A stretch of DNA of 64,000 nucleotides, from the NCBI GenBank assembly GCA_028023455.1, contig JAQFVV010012574.1:2134959-2198958 (forward strand), written 5' to 3'. The translations under genes and the position numbers were made by a program. Shown piece by piece: positions 1 through 12,287 of the stretch; the stretch's first letter is position 1, and each line of letters starts with the position of its first letter. The DNA is from Epiperipatus broadwayi (lineage: Eukaryota; Onychophora; Udeonychophora; Euonychophora; Peripatidae). A model generated the notes under the pieces. That model made no database searches, was not told the origin of the DNA, and saw only the letters and a program-made list of their open reading frames with translations.

Positions 1-1046
1 GAATAGTACATAGCCTAACCATACCAGCATGAGTCTAATAATATATTTTTTAATCCGTATATGCTTAACAGTTGATCATGTTAAACAAGGTTAAGAGAAT
101 GCTGAAGTAACAAAAAGGAATCTTTCATGAGGATTGAGTATTGCAATAATTTATTTTGCTTCTGCTAAAAATAAAATACCTTGCTTGCTTCATGATACTA
201 CAATATTAACATTGAAGAAATTCACTGCTTATCAATATTATACTACTCAGAAGGATTCCAAATTAGAATTGTCTCCGTCCGCCAATCAAATAGCAACAGA
301 AATATTTAAACTTTAATTTTAATTGTTAAATTTTATAGAATATTATAGAAATAAATGGTGTTTGAAGAAATGGGAATTCATTATATGTGCTAATCATTTT
401 AGAAAAAGTGATGGAAAATAAATTGTTTTAATATTATTGTGCTATGACAATATAAAAAGTTTTAATAAGATATTAAAATTAAATTATAGAACTGTCATTA
501 TTTAATATTCATATTTCATAAAATCAGAGGGAGGGAACTTACTGATAAATATTTATGTTTTTTTGATTATTGTTGCATAGTGATGTTTCACTGATATAAA
601 GGTAAGTCTAATTTGAATAGTTTATATTAATATTCAAAAAAAGAATCATAATATATTCAAAATGTATCATTAATATATGTTTAGTATTGTAGATATAAAA
701 TTAGTAGTTATGATTTAATATTTATTTAAATCTTTATCAATGTATGGTCATATAATAAAGGATTGAGAAATCATAATATGGAAAAATTTGTTGTTTGTGA
801 AAAGTTGGGAAACTTCCTGATAATAATAGTATAGCTTTTGTATTTGAAAATGTTGCTTATTAGAAATAAAGAAAATATTTAATGAATACTGGAGGAATAT
901 CTTTGCATGGATATTCTAACTACTCCTTTTTGCTATCACTTTTTTTACATTCTAGATAAACATCTAAACATGATAAATAAATACTATATACTTATCTTTA
1001 TTTTTGTGAGTCAAATTTATTATAAACAAAGTTTTTAATGAATGAA
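1..1046. other. AT-rich sequence, nothing recognised
   Basis: Low-complexity AT-rich DNA. The one short open frame here (134-316, plus) has no recognisable domain and no splice-site context, so I do not call it a gene. Confidence 0.6.
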
Positions 1047-1567
1047 TGTAGAAATACTGAAAAAACTCAGTGAGTTATTTGCAAAATAACTGTCAGTAAA
1101 CATAGTATATAGAATGAGGCTATCTCCACTTTAGCTTTAATTATATATAAGCATATCATTTATTGATATACTTACATGCAGGATGTGATTTATATATACT
1201 AACACCATTTCAAGACAACTATAAGCTATTCTGAAATCACTGTAACTAATCAGAGGGAAAGTCTGAGCCTTATATTTAACAATCTCTTAATATTAATTTT
1301 CATTTAATAGATGTAAATATAATCTTTTATTAGTTTGAATATAAATGAAATAATGTGAAAGTACTGAAAAACCCCAGCGAGCTATATGTTAACTAACTAT
1401 CAGTAAACATAAAATGTAGAGTGAGCTGACCTACATTTTAACTTTGTATATAAACATACCATTTAGTGATGTATCTATATGCAGGGTATATACTAACATA
1501 AATTCAAAACAAATATATTATTCTGAAATCACTGTAACTAATCAGAGAGAAAGACAGCCTTTTATTT
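1047..1567. repeat. Direct duplication, two diverged copies of about 215-230 bp
   Basis: The block starting at 1047 (GAAATACTGAAAAA, then AACTGTCAGTAAACATA, then TTCTGAAATCACTGTAACTA) recurs at 1355 in the same order and orientation. The shared end (CTGAAATCACTGTAACTAATC) is near 1230-1250 and again near 1522-1543. The copies differ by scattered substitutions and small indels, so the duplication is old. The mobile family, if any, is not recognised. Confidence 0.75.
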
Positions 1568-2604
1568 ATAACGCAATACAAATATGTAGCAACTTATATT
1601 AAATAAAACATGCTATTAAATATTTAGCAATCATAAATAATCAATGATTTAAGTACCATTCCTATTTTATAATTTAATTTCTAAAAGTATATTTAATGTT
1701 TTTTGTAGTTTAGTACACTAGTAGAGTGATAGACTGAAGATTTAAAGTTTCTATATTGAAATTCAAATGACTTTGGTACTTCTATGTCACATGACTCCCA
1801 AATAACTTATTACTTGCTTATTATGGGCTAACACCACTTTAATCCACTAGAACCACGGGGGAAAATGAGGTGAAACTGCATTGCATAAATATATTTCTGA
1901 ACAATAAAACCCTAATTAAGAATTTAACTTTAATAATGAATTAATAGTACTTTAAAACAATAATTTATTTGTGATGATAAAAATTATTATTGTTATTTTT
2001 ATTTAATTTTATTTGAGATTTATCTCCCTGTTCCATGCAGGAATGAAGTTCTATTATGTTAAAAGCCACTGTTATTATGTTAAAAGCCAGCTAAATGGTT
2101 TTGGTATGCATAACAACTAAATTAAATGCTTGTTATTTAAAATGGTATTTGTTTTGAATTGTTATTACATTAAATATGTGATATTTGTATGCATGTATAA
2201 ACAAGTATTGAAAAAAAAAACATTTGAATGATAGTCTGTTCTTTTACAATTAGCAATTTGTCATTTTCTGTTATTTATTAATCACATTCTGCAATTCTGA
2301 ATATTTTAATAATTAAATACTGTACTTTGCTTTTTACTTTAATGTTTATTTGATTGCAATAGTGGTCAAGTGGGGTAGGGGTTGGGGGTAAATTAGTTTG
2401 GAATACTTTTTTATTTTAAATATAAAATGAAAAGATTGCAATTAATTAAAAAAAAATTAGAAGAAATTATGCACTGATTTCTAGGGGTAAAGGGGACATA
2501 CAAAAAAAAAACACTTAATTTTAATGTTATTGTATAGGTTGTATCACATTATTTCAAAACCTTGGTTCAAATTCCTTCATGTATTCATGTTTTTTTAAAA
2601 ATGA
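1568..2604. other. No gene seen
   Basis: AT-rich sequence with homopolymer runs. Nothing here has coding character. Confidence 0.55.
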
Positions 2605-4516
2605 ACAAATCCATTTAAATTCATCATCATTGTCAACCATTATCAATCCACTGCAGGATGAGAAGTCTTTCCAAGTTCAATCTATTTTTTCTGATTTCTA
2701 GCCTCTCTCTCCTCCACAACATCCCTGCACACATTCTTATTTCATACATCTATTTCACATGTGATCTCTTTCTGGATCTTTTACAACATCTTGGAATCCG
2801 GTTTAAGATTCCAATTGTCCATCTATTATCATCTCTTCTAGCAATATGTCCAGTCCACCTCCACTTCAGTCTTTTAATTACGTCCAGTCCATCTCCATTT
2901 CAGTCTTTTAATTCTCTCACTGATATCGGTAACACCTGTTTGTTCTCTTACCCATATATTACATTTTCAATCTCTTTTTGTTACTCCTAACATGCATATC
3001 TCCATACTTCTTTGAAGGATCTGAAATCTTTGTATTGTTCTTCTGTTAAGGGTCCTCATCTCAGATCCATAAATAACAACTGGTAAAACATATTTATTGA
3101 AACTCTTCCTTTTCAAACACATAGACATATTTCCTTTTAGTATTATTTCTACCAAAAGCATTCCAACCAACTTTAATTCTATGATTAATTTCATCCATTA
3201 TGTTTCCATCTGTAGTAATAATCTGACCAAGGTATTTGTAATTATTAACTTTTTCTAACTCATCATAATTAATCTTTATTTTCATCTTTTGAGAAAATCC
3301 AGTTAACATTATTTAGTCTTTTTAACATTTACTTTCAATCCTACTTTCTTACTTTCATCTGATAACTCTTGCAACATTTCCTGAAGGTCTGAAGCATTAT
3401 TTGCAAAAACAACTACATCATCTGCAAAATCTAAATGACTTAAATAATCTTCATTTTACTTTTACTCTTTTAGCTTCACATTTTAATCTACAAAATACTT
3501 TTTTCAGCATTGCTGTAAAACATTTTGGAGATATGGAGTCACTCTGTCTTACACACATCTCAATGTTAACCATCCTAGTATCATTGTGTAATTTAATTGT
3601 TGCTGTTGCATTTTTATAAATATTCTTCAGAATATGACAATATCCTGGGTCTATGATGATCCAATGCTTTAATCACTGAAGAAATGTTTATAGCTCAAAT
3701 ACCTTTTCATAATCTACAAATCCAAATTATAATGACAACTCATATTCATTGGTCCTTTCTCTAACTTCTGTCAATAATTGGATATGATCTACTGTATCAA
3801 AATCACTTTTAAATTCAGCTTGTTCTCTTGGTTGGTTGAAATCCATTGTTCACTGTAGACGATGTGTAATTATCTTGGTAAAAAATTTGTATAAAACTGA
3901 TAAAAGGCTCATAGATCTGTAATTTCTAATATCTTTTTTATCACCTTTTTTAAATATTAATATTAATACTGCATTCTTCTAATCATCTGGTACATCTTTA
4001 TCATTTAGACATTTCGTATATAACCTTACCAAAAAAAATTTCTATTTCTTCACCTGCTTCTTTTAATATATCGATTATGCTTCCATCATTATCTGGAGTT
4101 TTCCTTTCTTCATAATTTTAATTGCATGTCTCACTTCTTCATTTAAAATCCTGGGCAATTAAGAAGATATAATAGATGTAGGAAGTAGTTGTTGTTTATT
4201 ACTATATAATTCTTAATAGAACTCTTCTATCCATCTCATGATGTCATTTCTTTTTTTAATAATAGTTCCATCTTTTTTTGTTATTGCAGATATTAGTTTT
4301 CTACCTATACCAAAATGTTGTTTTACATTCTTGAGACTTATTCTCTTCTACAGATTTAGTTCATAATTATACTTTTTTATATAATTATCAACTCTTTTTC
4401 ACACCATTTTACAAAATTTGAGATATTCAATCCTTTTTAATGCATCATTTTTATATATCTTCATATTCCTTCTTTTCTTCATAAATTCTCTAGTCTCAGT
4501 AGAAATTTTGGTTGTT
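2605..4516 (-). pseudogene. Reverse-transcriptase part of a decayed APE-type LINE
   Basis: Read on the minus strand this is the RT part of a non-LTR retrotransposon, broken by many stops and frameshifts. The clearest stretches are near 3309-3094, where 'YKYLGQIITTDGN' followed by 'EINHRI' matches the region just after the RT core in RTE/BovB-like ORF2 proteins, and 3194-2967, where 'VLPVVIYGSE' and 'QRSMEICMLGV' match the conserved C-terminal block. Towards 4516 the frame reads 'STETREFMKKRRNMK', the linker between endonuclease and RT in this family. A 35-40 bp tandem duplication lies near 2840-2912. The 3' end (2605-2660) has a short GATGAT-type tail. The endonuclease half resumes beyond the insertion at 4517-6164. 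Clade assignment is tentative. Confidence 0.8.
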
Positions 4517-5109
4517 TTCTCATCCTTGGTGTTCACCTTAAGATGTCGCTACTTCTAGGTAAATTCCTAGAAATATACCGTTTCACCGGCCTTCACCCAA
4601 CAAAAGAGGAATTTTTCTACATTATAAACGCAGAAAAGTTCTCATGTTATGTTGGACGGAGGAGGCAGCGACAGAAGCCAACACAAAGAGACTTCTTTCT
4701 ATGATAAAACACAGAAAGAGTTCCCGACGGCTGCCGGTTATGGCTTTTTTTCTATGCTAAAAGCAAAGAGAAAGAAATGCCTTGATCGGCTGCCGTAATA
4801 GTCAATTTTGTTCATCATTTTCTCATAATAGTAGAATATCTATTTTCTCTGTAGTTTCGTGTGAGAGTGTGTATCTTTGAAGCAGTCATAGTTTTTTAAA
4901 ATTTGATAAGACGTCTATTTTTTTAATGTGTTGTAACTTACTTTACTGTTGTAAGTTTAGTAATAATGTCCTGAAGATTCCATTATGAAGGGGTAACCCT
5001 CAAAAATTGCTTTTAAGGGTGCAAAAGGGGAAAAAAATTAAAGGATCATGCGAAAAGTACCGTTTTCGTGAGAATTCGTCCGTGACCAGTTACTTTTGCT
5101 ATATATATA

Positions 5110-5575
5110 CGCACAAACAAAAATAACCCACTGTCTAATTATTAGGAATTACTTGTCCGAAAAATAAAATTAGTCGGGTATTATTATTATTTTTTTTTTG
5201 TTACATTTATTATTTCAAAATAAGATTAGTTTTTATATCTACACACTAACAAAAACACCCCAGTTCCTGATTAATTACTGTCTTTAAAAAAAAAAAAAAG
5301 CAAATTCAACGGGGTTTGATTTTTTCAATGGAGTCTTTGAATTACGGTTTGTTTGTTTTTATATATACACAGGATTTACCAAAAAAGAAACCCACTTTCT
5401 GATTAATTACTGTCAAAAGAAACGCAAATTAGTCGGCTATCATTTTTAAATTTAGTATTTCAATAACGGTACCCTTTTTATATAGACAGACTTAACAAAA
5501 ACAACCCACTTTCTGATTCATTACTGTCCCCCCCCCCCCCGTATCATTTTTCAATCGAGTATTTTAATGACGTTT
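5110..5575. repeat. Diverged tandem repeat, about 4 units of roughly 110 bp
   Basis: The motif CCCACTTTCTGATTAATTACTGTC, or a close variant, recurs near 5128, 5258, 5390 and 5503. Each is followed by a purine run and an AGTCGG(G/C)TAT-like block. The fourth unit carries a C14 run at 5527-5540. The units lie inside the inserted TIR element and have drifted considerably. Confidence 0.7.
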
Positions 5576-5648
5576 CCTTACTAATAGTAGTCGGGTATCA
5601 ATTCTAAATTGTAGTATATAAATTACGTTACTTTTGATAGATTTAGAA

Positions 5649-5985
5649 TTACGTCTTGCTTTTTTAATAAAATGATTGATTTACTCATGACCAAAAATAC
5701 CATAACTTTAAAAAGACACACCTAAAGTCCAAAAAAAAAAAAATTCGAAAAAGCCCCGTAACTTTAAAGACACACACACAAACTCAAAAACAAGATAAGA
5801 TTAATAAACATTTACTTATTATGTCTTGCTTTTGAATAAAATTATTGATTTACTCTTGCAAAAAAAAAAAAAGACCGTAACTTTAAAAAGACACACATAA
5901 AGTCAAAAAAAAAAAGAATTAGAAAAACACCGTAACTTTAAAGACACACAAACTCAAAAACAAGATAAGATTAATAAACATTTAC
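5649..5985. repeat. Tandem duplication of about 165 bp inside the TIR element
   Basis: A unit from TACGTCTTGCTTTT to AATAAACATTTAC (5649-5813) is repeated from about 5818 to 5985. Each unit contains two CCGTAACTTTAAA(AAG)ACACAC sub-motifs separated by poly-A. The two copies are much closer to each other than the upstream 110 bp units are, so this duplication is more recent. Confidence 0.8.
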
Positions 5986-6164
5986 AAAAATGAAAAAAAC
6001 TAACATCATATAATAGTATTAATTAGTAGAATATTTTATTACAAATCTAAGAAATCAGATCTTTTTAGATCACATCGATCATTTAAGTCCGGCCCAGAAT
6101 CGTTATATGTATATGTTTTTGATTAGCATCAACGCCATCTTAAGGCGAACACCAAGGATGAGAA

Positions 6165-7180
6165 TTTGTCAATTGCTGCTTTTTTCTACCAGCTATCTTT
6201 ATTGCAGTTTTTAAAAATGGATCTGTTATTTTCTAATTAATTGCATTCAAATCTGAATCATATTCAAAATCTATTAATACTTGAAACAGATCTATAAGTT
6301 CTAATTTAAATTATTAGAATGTTTCTGAAGATCAGGAATATCGACTGTAAATATTTTTTTTTTTTAATAATTTTTGTCTTTCTAGTTTTGCATTAACATG
6401 TACGTATCTTACATCTTACTAATCGATGATCATTTCCTGTATTGAATTTATTAAGAACACTATAATCTTGAAATATGCATTTTCTGTTAGTCAAAATATA
6501 ATCCAATTCTACTGTACCGTTATTTTGATGCTTCTATGTCCATTTTCTTTTAACATTTTTCTCAAAAAACAAATTCATAATACAAAGTTTTTCTTTTTTT
6601 GCCAAGTCCACAAAGCTATGTGTTCTCTCATTTATATTACCATAACCAAATTTACCTACAGCATTTTCATTTGTTTACTAATTCTAGCATTAAAGTCTCC
6701 CATAACAATTTTAAAATGTTGTTTAGTCTGATCAAATATGAGGATTTGTTGGGACATAAACCTGAATTATCTGCATTTGGTAACTGCTATTAAATTGAAT
6801 AACTAATCTTGCCACTCTGTCTGATACACCATCAATCTTCATAATGTTGTTCTTCCACTTTTTATTTATAATGAATCCTATTCCACTTGTACTTTCAATA
6901 TTCTTTGTAGTAGATTATATGCTCACTTTTTAAATCAATTGTCTCTTCATCTTTTTTTCTAACTTCACATAGTCCAATGTCCCATTTAATATAAGACAGT
7001 TTTTCTTCCAATTCTTGCAATCTTCCTTCACTTGAAAGTGATTTGCAATTGTAAGTACCTAAATAAAAAGTCATCATCAAATGGCAGCGGGGGTCCGCAA
7101 TCAGGGGATTCTTAGTACCCTCCACTTTCAGCCACCAACTGCTGACTTGATCTTTACAGCTAGGAATAAGGGCCATGATT
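6165..7180 (-). pseudogene. Endonuclease part of the decayed LINE
   Basis: Minus-strand continuation of the LINE at 2605-4516. Near 7060-6895 the frame reads 'LGTYNCKSLSSEGRLQEL', then 'IKWDIGLCEVR'. This is the N-terminal block of an apurinic-like endonuclease in RTE/BovB-type ORF2 proteins (usually TYN-x-RSLS, then WDI-x-GL-x-E-x-R). Downstream, near 6780-6600, are broken EN segments, and the frame ends at 'KIAGRKKQQ' immediately beside the inserted TIR element. Stops and frameshifts throughout show the copy is dead. The 5' leader probably extends a few hundred bases past 7180. Confidence 0.75.
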
Positions 7181-9894
7181 TATTTTTGTCTATCATGATT
7201 GTATATATCTATTAGAAAATTTTTTTTTATTCACACACATTCATCCTGCCTTATCAGGCAACTGAGAAGAAAGACCATGGTGTTTCTTGATCTTAAACTC
7301 AGAAGTAAGAATGCAATAAACTCACCATGCTAACTAATGCACATTGGTGAGCAGCCCATCCATGTTTGTATACTATATGAATAATCACATAGTAATAACA
7401 ACTGCAACAACAAGAACATATGGAGTGGACATTAGGAATTTGCCCTGTTCAGTTCCTTTAAGGCCTCCAAGAGGAATCAAAGGATTTTCTTTCAGTTGAA
7501 AGCAAAGTCCTTACTGTAATTTATACCTGCAGTTATATTTATAAAATAGAAAATATTAAAGTAATGTATTGGCATAATGTAAATGTGACTTATTAGTTAA
7601 TGTTTTTTAAAAAAATTATTAAATTTAAATCCATTGGTTATATCTAATTGACATTTATGAAGAAATTTCACATTTTTAAGTGATAAAAAAATTGGATATT
7701 GCTTTAAAATGCAGCCTTGTAAAAATGATCAATGAAAAGACTTTCTATGTATTAATTATAATGTTCTTATTTAATATATTATATTGCTGTTATATCTCAC
7801 CTTAAATTACTAGACTAGTCTACATTCCATTTTATCTTGATAGGTTTGAGCATTCATCGCCATAGATATATGTGTGAACAGATAACATATATCCAATAGT
7901 AGTAACAGGTCAATGATTGATGATGCTCACTGAATTCAATTGTTTTCATTATGGAAGGGAGATATGGCTTTAAACAATCAGTCCAATTGGAGGTAAAATG
8001 AGATAACAATTTACTGCGAAACTTCAACAGCAGTATATATGTTGTCCATTATATGGTTGAAGCATTGAGGCAAGTTCATATTAGAACTGGATGCTGCTAG
8101 AATCTAAGACACAAAGCAAGCTGTTATGGTACAGTTGGAAAGGTCATTGTAACTACTCATGAGGTAAGCTGTCAGAATTGTCACTATACTTACTTAGAGG
8201 CAATCTATCACCATATAGCTGGAAGTAATGGTAGATAAGCTTGGAAGAATTCCTGAATTTCCTTACAGAAATAGTGGCTTGGCAACTAAATGGCAAATAC
8301 GCATTTGTATATTTTATTTTAATAAATAAATAAATATTTAATGGCAGGTATTTATACAAGTTTGTCATATGATACATCATTCTTAGTTGAAATTAAACAT
8401 ATGTAAATAAGATATTTATTTTATATAGCACTATGTTACATAAACTTTAATATTAATAATTAACCATTAAGCTAATGCACATGCATTTTGTGGATTTTAA
8501 CTATAAAGGAATACTCTTACTTTCCAAACACAAGATAAAGTCTTTGTGAAAAGATAGAATGAATCCATCTATCTTTTTGATCCAAATGTTTATGTATGGG
8601 CAAATCTTAAGCATTTGGAAATTCCATTTATGTTTAAATTGAATTTTTACTGTAGAATTAGAATTTGTTTATTATAGGATATAAAGTTTAATCTCTTTAT
8701 AAAATGTGGTATAGATATTAAATTCTATGTGTTTTTGTTTTTTTTTTGGTCTTGACTTTAAAAGCTGTCGCCATATTTTTATTGTTTTCATTTTTGCTGA
8801 AAATGAATTTTAGCATAGAATTGCAATTTTTTTGCTTTTATATGTCATGTAGATGCATTTTATACAGAATGCAAATAAATATACTTTGATTTCATTTTTT
8901 TCTTACACTATGTTTGCTAATTTAAAAGTACCCTGAAAATAGAAGTGTTTGCATAGTAAATTACTTGTCATAATAAATTCAAATAAATTTGATTAAACAT
9001 AAAGCAGCAGTAAAGGAATATAATTAATGTTGCTATGCTTAGCTACATTTAATAAGATATAGAAAATGTTATGGTAAGAATTCTAATTTAGAGATAAAGG
9101 TTCAATCAAAATATTTATTAAATCGTTATGAAAAAGAAAAGATGTGACCAAAATGTAGTTGCTTTAATCTTTCAGGCAGTTGCTCATGGCTGATAATAAT
9201 TACTTGTACAGATATATATGTTCAGTATATATGCACATTACTTTTGTGTGATTATATTTTTTTTTAGAATATAATTTTGTTTATCATAAAAGTAAAAACA
9301 AGTGTGGGTGTACATATAGTTCTCTCCAACATTTATTTATAATGTAAATTGTACTTTTTATAATTATTTTTTTTAAGATCTTTATGATGATAATTTACAT
9401 TGAGAGAATGACACATTTTTAAAAAATTGCCTAAAATTTTATTTTTAATATAAGTAAAGTACCATTAATTTGAAATCTCTGATATAGCTTTTTTGAATTT
9501 GTGAATTTTTTGGATTTCAAAAATAGATATTATTTCTCATTGCAGACTGAAATTCAATATTAAAAAAAAAAATAGGCAGCTAACTACCATTCAATTGTTA
9601 ATTTATAGATATTTACTGATTTTAAAAAAAAAAATTATTTGTAAATGTGTATACAAATTAATTTACTATAGAACTAATCTGATTAATGTTATTCCACCTA
9701 TACTGATTAATAAGAACATTAGATAATAATGATCTTCATTTATTCAAAGTATGAATAGAAAATAATTTTAATTAAAGACTAAATATAACAAGATTTTTTT
9801 CTTTGGAACTGCTGATACAGATATCAAAAAATAAATATTTTAAAATGATTATTGCTTTCATCTTGGGTTGGGTGCTATGTAAATAAATATATAT
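7181..9894. other. No gene seen; possibly LINE leader at the left edge
   Basis: The first 300-350 bases are less AT-rich than their surroundings and may be the 5' leader of the neighbouring LINE. The rest is AT-rich with homopolymer runs. The open frame at 8153-8380 (minus) has no recognisable features. Confidence 0.5.
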
Positions 9895-10440
9895 TTTTTA
9901 TAATGGAGCCACAAAGTATGTTATATTTTGTTTCAAGATCTTCTCACATACAAATGTATATAGCATGTAATAGCTCACATTTTGTTGATTAATATTGATT
10001 AGTATAGAATATGTATTGTTTATTAAACTGGAAGTATTTTTCAATATATGCATTATGTATAACACAAGTACTTTTATATATGTAGTATGCATATAAAAAT
10101 TAAGATTGTAATATAAATAAAATTTAAAAAATAATAATACTATAATTATTAATAATAAATTGAGTGGACACATTTATATATATTTTATCGAGTGTGTAAT
10201 CACTCATGCATTCACTAAATCAATAAGAAGTAAGATAAACTCTTTTTTTTTTAATTTTTAAAATAAAGTAAATAGCAAAATGTCTGACTTTTATCACTAT
10301 TAAATATATACACTGGGTGGTATTCTTTTTTTCACTAAACTCTTTCCTCTTATAGATACTTAATAATGATCTTGTTATCAAGAAATTAGAATCTCTGCAA
10401 TTGTTTTGATGTTTTTAAATCAGTATCAATTTTTAGTATT
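9895..10440. repeat. Dispersed repeat, copy 1 (family also at 51.65-53.95 kb)
   Basis: The order of blocks is GCCACAAAGTATGTTATATTTTG, ATATAGCATGTAATAGCTCA, ATGCATATAAAAATTAAGAT, AATATAAATAAAATTT, TTATTAATAATAAATTGAG and AATAGCAAAAT. It is preserved in the segments 51655-51830 plus 53275-53540. It is non-coding, with no terminal repeats seen, and the class is unknown. The copy here is continuous, while the other is split. Confidence 0.65.
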
Positions 10441-10569
10441 GTGGTGGTAAAAAATGCCATTAGAACCACAAAATTATCAAGATTACATATATCATAGTAC
10501 CCAGTACAAGGGCACTACTGGGCATAAAGCCTAACACTAATTGAGAGGATTATTCTATGATTGTAATGT

Positions 10570-10852
10570 TTATATTGTAACAAAATCTCCCTTTTTTATA
10601 GACCAGTTGTTTATATATACATATATTTATAATCGCTTATACATTTGCGCAAATTTATTATTTATGAGAACATGTAAAATACGCATATGTATATATTTAT
10701 TGTAACAAAACCTCTCTTTCTTATTGACTGATTGACATAGATATATATATTTATAATCGCACGTATACATATGCGCGAAATTATTATTTGTGAGAGCATG
10801 TAAAATACGCATCCATATATATTTTCATTCTGACAAAACCTCCCTTTTGATT
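10570..10852. repeat. Tandem repeat of about 127 bp, 2.2 units
   Basis: The unit runs from TGTAACAAAA(T/C)CTC through TTTATAATCGC, TACAT(A/T)TGCGC and AACATGTAAAATACGCAT. It begins near 10575, again near 10702, and a third partial unit starts near 10830 (TGACAAAACCTCCC). The short open frames here are translations of the repeat. Confidence 0.85.
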
Positions 10853-11177
10853 CTAAGCTATGACAATAAAATATAAATAAATTTCCCCAATGCATATTTA
10901 TGGACATCTAGTAGATTCCAAGTGCCAATCTTATATAAAATAAGAATTACATGAAGGGGATACACTAATGATACGTAATTTAATATAAATAACTATAGAT
11001 TAGAGAGGTTCAACTCTCGACTAGCTCAGGCTCAGGTTGGGTGGCATTATTGCCGGAGCAGATGTGAGTTGGAAATTAATCACCCTCATATTTCAATACC
11101 TCTTGGTAATTAAGAATCAATCTACGTATAAGCCTCATAAATAGCTACGAGTACATATAGAAAAGGAAAACAATATA
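10853..11177. other. No gene seen
   Basis: A short, slightly GC-richer block (10990-11060) stands out from the AT-rich background but matches nothing I recognise. Confidence 0.5.
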
Positions 11178-11179
11178 TA

Positions 11180-12283
11180 CACCTGGGTCTCTTTTTACGT
11201 GGACTTATTTAACACGATTTTGAAGTTGCGCAATTCGTGTTTCACCAGAAGTCGATCTCCGATATTGCGCTATTACTTTAAATAATAAATTTCGCGCACT
11301 TACGTTATATTGAAAGTAATAGCACATTATTGGAATTCGACTTTCAACTTAGTAATTTCAATATTTTCAGTGCTTTATAATAGTAAGATTTTATGCAATA
11401 ATGAAATTAAAATCATGATTTCCACATTTTATGTATACACACATTAAATTTTACAAGATTATAATGTAAATTTGTTCAAACATTGTGCGTGTTAATTTTG
11501 CATTTTAAATCACATTCTGTTTTTGCTTTTTAAAAAAGAACGTAATCAATTATTAATCATTTAGTGTCCGCAAGTTTATTTTTAAAAGGTCAGTAATAGC
11601 AGTGGGCACAATTAAATTTGACAATTAAAATCTGATTTGTAATTGTAATTAACAATTTAAAAATTACTTACGCGACTTGAAATAATGTGACGTGAAATTT
11701 GATTTTTAAACGGAATTGAAAATTAAAGACAAAAATAAGAATTTAATTTTTAGTTGTTAGTTTTAATTAAATTTTTCCCAGCAGTTGTGAATAAATGTCT
11801 TTTTATTATCATAAGTCTAAGTTCATAAACAATTAATAAAATCATCGTCTCAAAGATTAATTACTAATTACGTTGTCAACAGAAAAACGTTAACACAACA
11901 TGAGAGTGCAAACGAACATGTGTTTTGGCAAATAGCGATAATAATTAAAACGTGTATAAAAAATGTAAATTACCGTACAGTAAATTATGCATAAAAATAT
12001 ATTATTTTGAATAAAATTAAATATTATAGTTAAAAAAAAGTTTGTCTTGTATCAATTTTTTTCAAATTTGAAATTTTTTATTAGTCATATTTTATTTCCT
12101 TATTTTTTTTTTTTGTGCGAATTTTAAAGTAATTTTACGTTGGTGCTTTGCTTTTACGCGAATTTTGAAAAATCACAGATCGCATCCCCCCTTTTTCAAT
12201 GTAAGTTACGTCTATTTTTGCGCGATTTCGTTTGCACGTGTTTTCTGAGGAACCTATCTATCGCGTAAAACGAGACCCAGGTG
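11180..12283 (+). mobile_element. TA-flanked MITE, copy A (Tc1/mariner-type ends)
   Basis: The element starts CACCTGGGTCTC and ends with the exact inverse GAGACCCAGGTG. TA is present on both sides (11178-11179 and 12284-12285), as expected for a Tc1/mariner target duplication. The interior is non-coding, with GCGCAA and CGTAA motifs near both ends and an AT-rich middle. A second copy lies in the opposite orientation at 29224-30243. The two differ by scattered substitutions and an indel of roughly 80 bp near 11880-11990. No transposase is present, so movement would have depended on an autonomous relative. Confidence 0.9.
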
Positions 12284-12287
12284 TACA

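Larger units (their letters stand above)
4517..6164. mobile_element. 1.65 kb terminal-inverted-repeat element inserted in a LINE
   Basis: The left end 4517-4545 begins TTCTCATCCTTGGTGTTC and continues CCTTAAGATG. The right end 6136-6164 is its reverse complement with two mismatches, giving 29 bp terminal inverted repeats. Both flanks are one LINE: its minus-strand frame runs from 'AGRKKQQ' on the right to 'STETREFMKKRR' on the left. There is no transposase open frame inside, so the element is non-autonomous. A target-site duplication could not be settled from the flanks, so the superfamily is not assigned. The interior holds two tandem repeat blocks. Confidence 0.8.

Noticed and set aside
10627-10907. 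Two minus-strand open frames
   Set aside because: They are translations of the 127 bp tandem repeat.
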